Assembly: GCA_001247695.2 (NCBI GenBank)
Contig: LGRX02024790.1
Span: 49,985-113,984, forward strand
DNA: 64,000 bases
Direction of reading: 5' to 3'
Source of the DNA: Cymbomonas tetramitiformis
Lineage: Eukaryota > Chlorophyta > Pyramimonadophyceae > Pyramimonadales > Pyramimonadaceae
The position numbers were made by a program, and so were the translations under genes. Numbering within the stretch: position 1 is the stretch's first letter; every line of letters starts with the position of its first letter. The notes beneath the pieces were generated by a model. The model saw only the letters and a program-made list of their open reading frames with translations, did not search any database and was not told the origin of the DNA. Positions 63,101 through 64,000 of the stretch are shown piece after piece.

Positions 63101-64000
63101 CACCACTGACGCTGATCGATATTGCCGCGCTTCCACCTTTTTCTGAAGCGCTGGTCAATTTTCTGTCAATGGGCGTAGTCACCTTCGCCCTGGGTCGCAT
63201 GAGTGCTTATCGCCTAGACCTGACCATGATCACCATGCCGGAGATCTTGAAGGAAGTGGCGCAACGCAAACTACAGCCGTGATCCCTAACTTTTCTCAAG
63301 CAAGGTGGTATGTTGAACTCGGAGGCCTGGAACCGGCGTTACGCCACTTTGGCGCCTTTCCTGGCCGACGTAGCCAGGAGCGTACTGGATGACATCGCGC
63401 TGGTAGGACTAGCGGGGACCGGGATGCGCATGGCGCAGCGACGAGAAGAGACTGCGCGTTTGTTCGCCACTCGTCTGGTATCCTGGCACGAGGTAGTGCA
63501 GTTATTGGCAGACGCCATGCCCAACTGCCACGCCATCAGCCAGCAGCAGCTATTATATCAGTTCTGGTCTGGACTGCGACTGAAGCAAGCTGTGATGGAT
63601 CGCCTCATTGAAGATCGGTTGGATCTGCAAAGTCCAGCGGATTGGGAAAGCAATCATCCCGGATCCACCGCGCTGCAGCATATCATCACTGTGGCCACCA
63701 AATTGGAGCGCAGTGAAGCTCTGACCGCAGCGCGAACCTCTCCCGTCTCTGCACCTGCGAACCGAAGTCCTGCCTGGAGGAATGGTCGCTCGTCCTCCAG
63801 ACTTAACGCCGTGCAGGACGCTGGGGAGGAAGACGCTACTGACCTCGACCCCGCCGACCTCAGGGTGCAGCACGCCGTGCCGCCCAGCCCGGCGGGATTG
63901 ACCAGGCCGCCACGCCGATGCTACGTCTGCAACTCCGACTCCCATTTATGGGCTAACTGTCCCGACGAGGCCAAGAAACGAGCCTGGATTGCTGACGCCC
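60114..64000 (+). pseudogene. Gag of an LTR retrotransposon, interrupted and cut by the window edge
   Basis: The first frame runs 1,010 codons from 60114 to a TGA at 63144-63146. It holds an SR/Pro-rich block (residues about 155-220, RSPPRTRD repeated), a duplicated RESRPLTTSLTSTTT unit and a PAPAQPAPAPAQ tract (about 670-705). Between about 63099 and 63144 the coding potential shifts by one base to a second frame. That frame reads through one in-frame TGA (63280-63282) and stays open from 63283 to the edge; an ATG lies at 63310. It encodes a helical capsid-like segment and a classic zinc knuckle CX2CX4HX4C (63919-63960, CYVCNSDSHLWANC). A shift plus a stop before the nucleocapsid part suggests a decayed copy or sequence errors; programmed bypass is less likely. 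Pol would lie to the right. Confidence 0.7.

Overview
The window is a repeat-rich piece of a eukaryotic nuclear genome, most likely from a green alga or a similar protist. Three things point there. One gene (eRF3) is cut by eleven short GT-AG introns and keeps tandem PAM2 motifs. A giant non-LTR retrotransposon carries both an APE-type and an R2-like endonuclease, the layout of the Dualen/RandI elements known from Chlamydomonas. The rest is dominated by short LTR elements, MITEs and satellites. No bacterial operons, CRISPR arrays, rRNA or tRNA genes were seen. The species cannot be named from the sequence alone.

Layout. 1-6.9 kb: repeats only. It holds an unclassified TIR element (about 1250-2687) with a piggyBac-like MITE inside it (1842-2384), an array of 12-bp palindromes (2438-2652), three hairpin-bearing tandem units (about 4511-4960) and a PIF/Harbinger-like MITE (5877-6468). 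6.9-9.66 kb: an intronless minus-strand gene for a protein made almost wholly of 18 Kelch repeats. 9.66-17.2 kb: an inverted second copy of the TIR element, dispersed repeats, a CCATGG-centred satellite (13.53-14.52 kb) and two decayed minus-strand ORFs. 17.28-23.95 kb: a complete 6.67-kb LTR element with a CTAGG target duplication and no visible proteins. 24.11-27.35 and 28.02-31.24 kb: twin gag-only LTR elements of one family with 236-bp LTRs and target duplications AAGGG and CATAT. 31.2-36.4 kb: a mosaic of LTR fragments, tandem units, short hairpins and two inverted, diverged copies of an unrecognised ORF of about 160 codons.

36.44-41.19 kb holds the one clear housekeeping gene, translation termination factor eRF3, with 12 exons and a 380-bp tandem array in one intron. 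Convergent with it, 42.24-57.56 kb is an apparently full-length non-LTR retrotransposon. Its single open frame of 5,044 codons combines an ORF1-like N terminus, in-frame repeats, a Ulp1-type cysteine protease, APE endonuclease, reverse transcriptase, RNase H and an R2-like endonuclease. 57.9-58.8 kb encodes an unrecognised acidic protein. From about 59.26 kb to the right edge is the 5' part of an LTR retrotransposon: LTR end, primer-binding site and a long proline-rich gag with a frameshift and an in-frame stop before its zinc knuckle.

Most of the window is therefore layered transposition around three likely host genes (Kelch, eRF3, and perhaps the acidic protein). The strongest candidate for something new is the giant retrotransposon polyprotein. 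The gag-only LTR elements, the paired 160-codon ORFs and the phased palindrome array come next.
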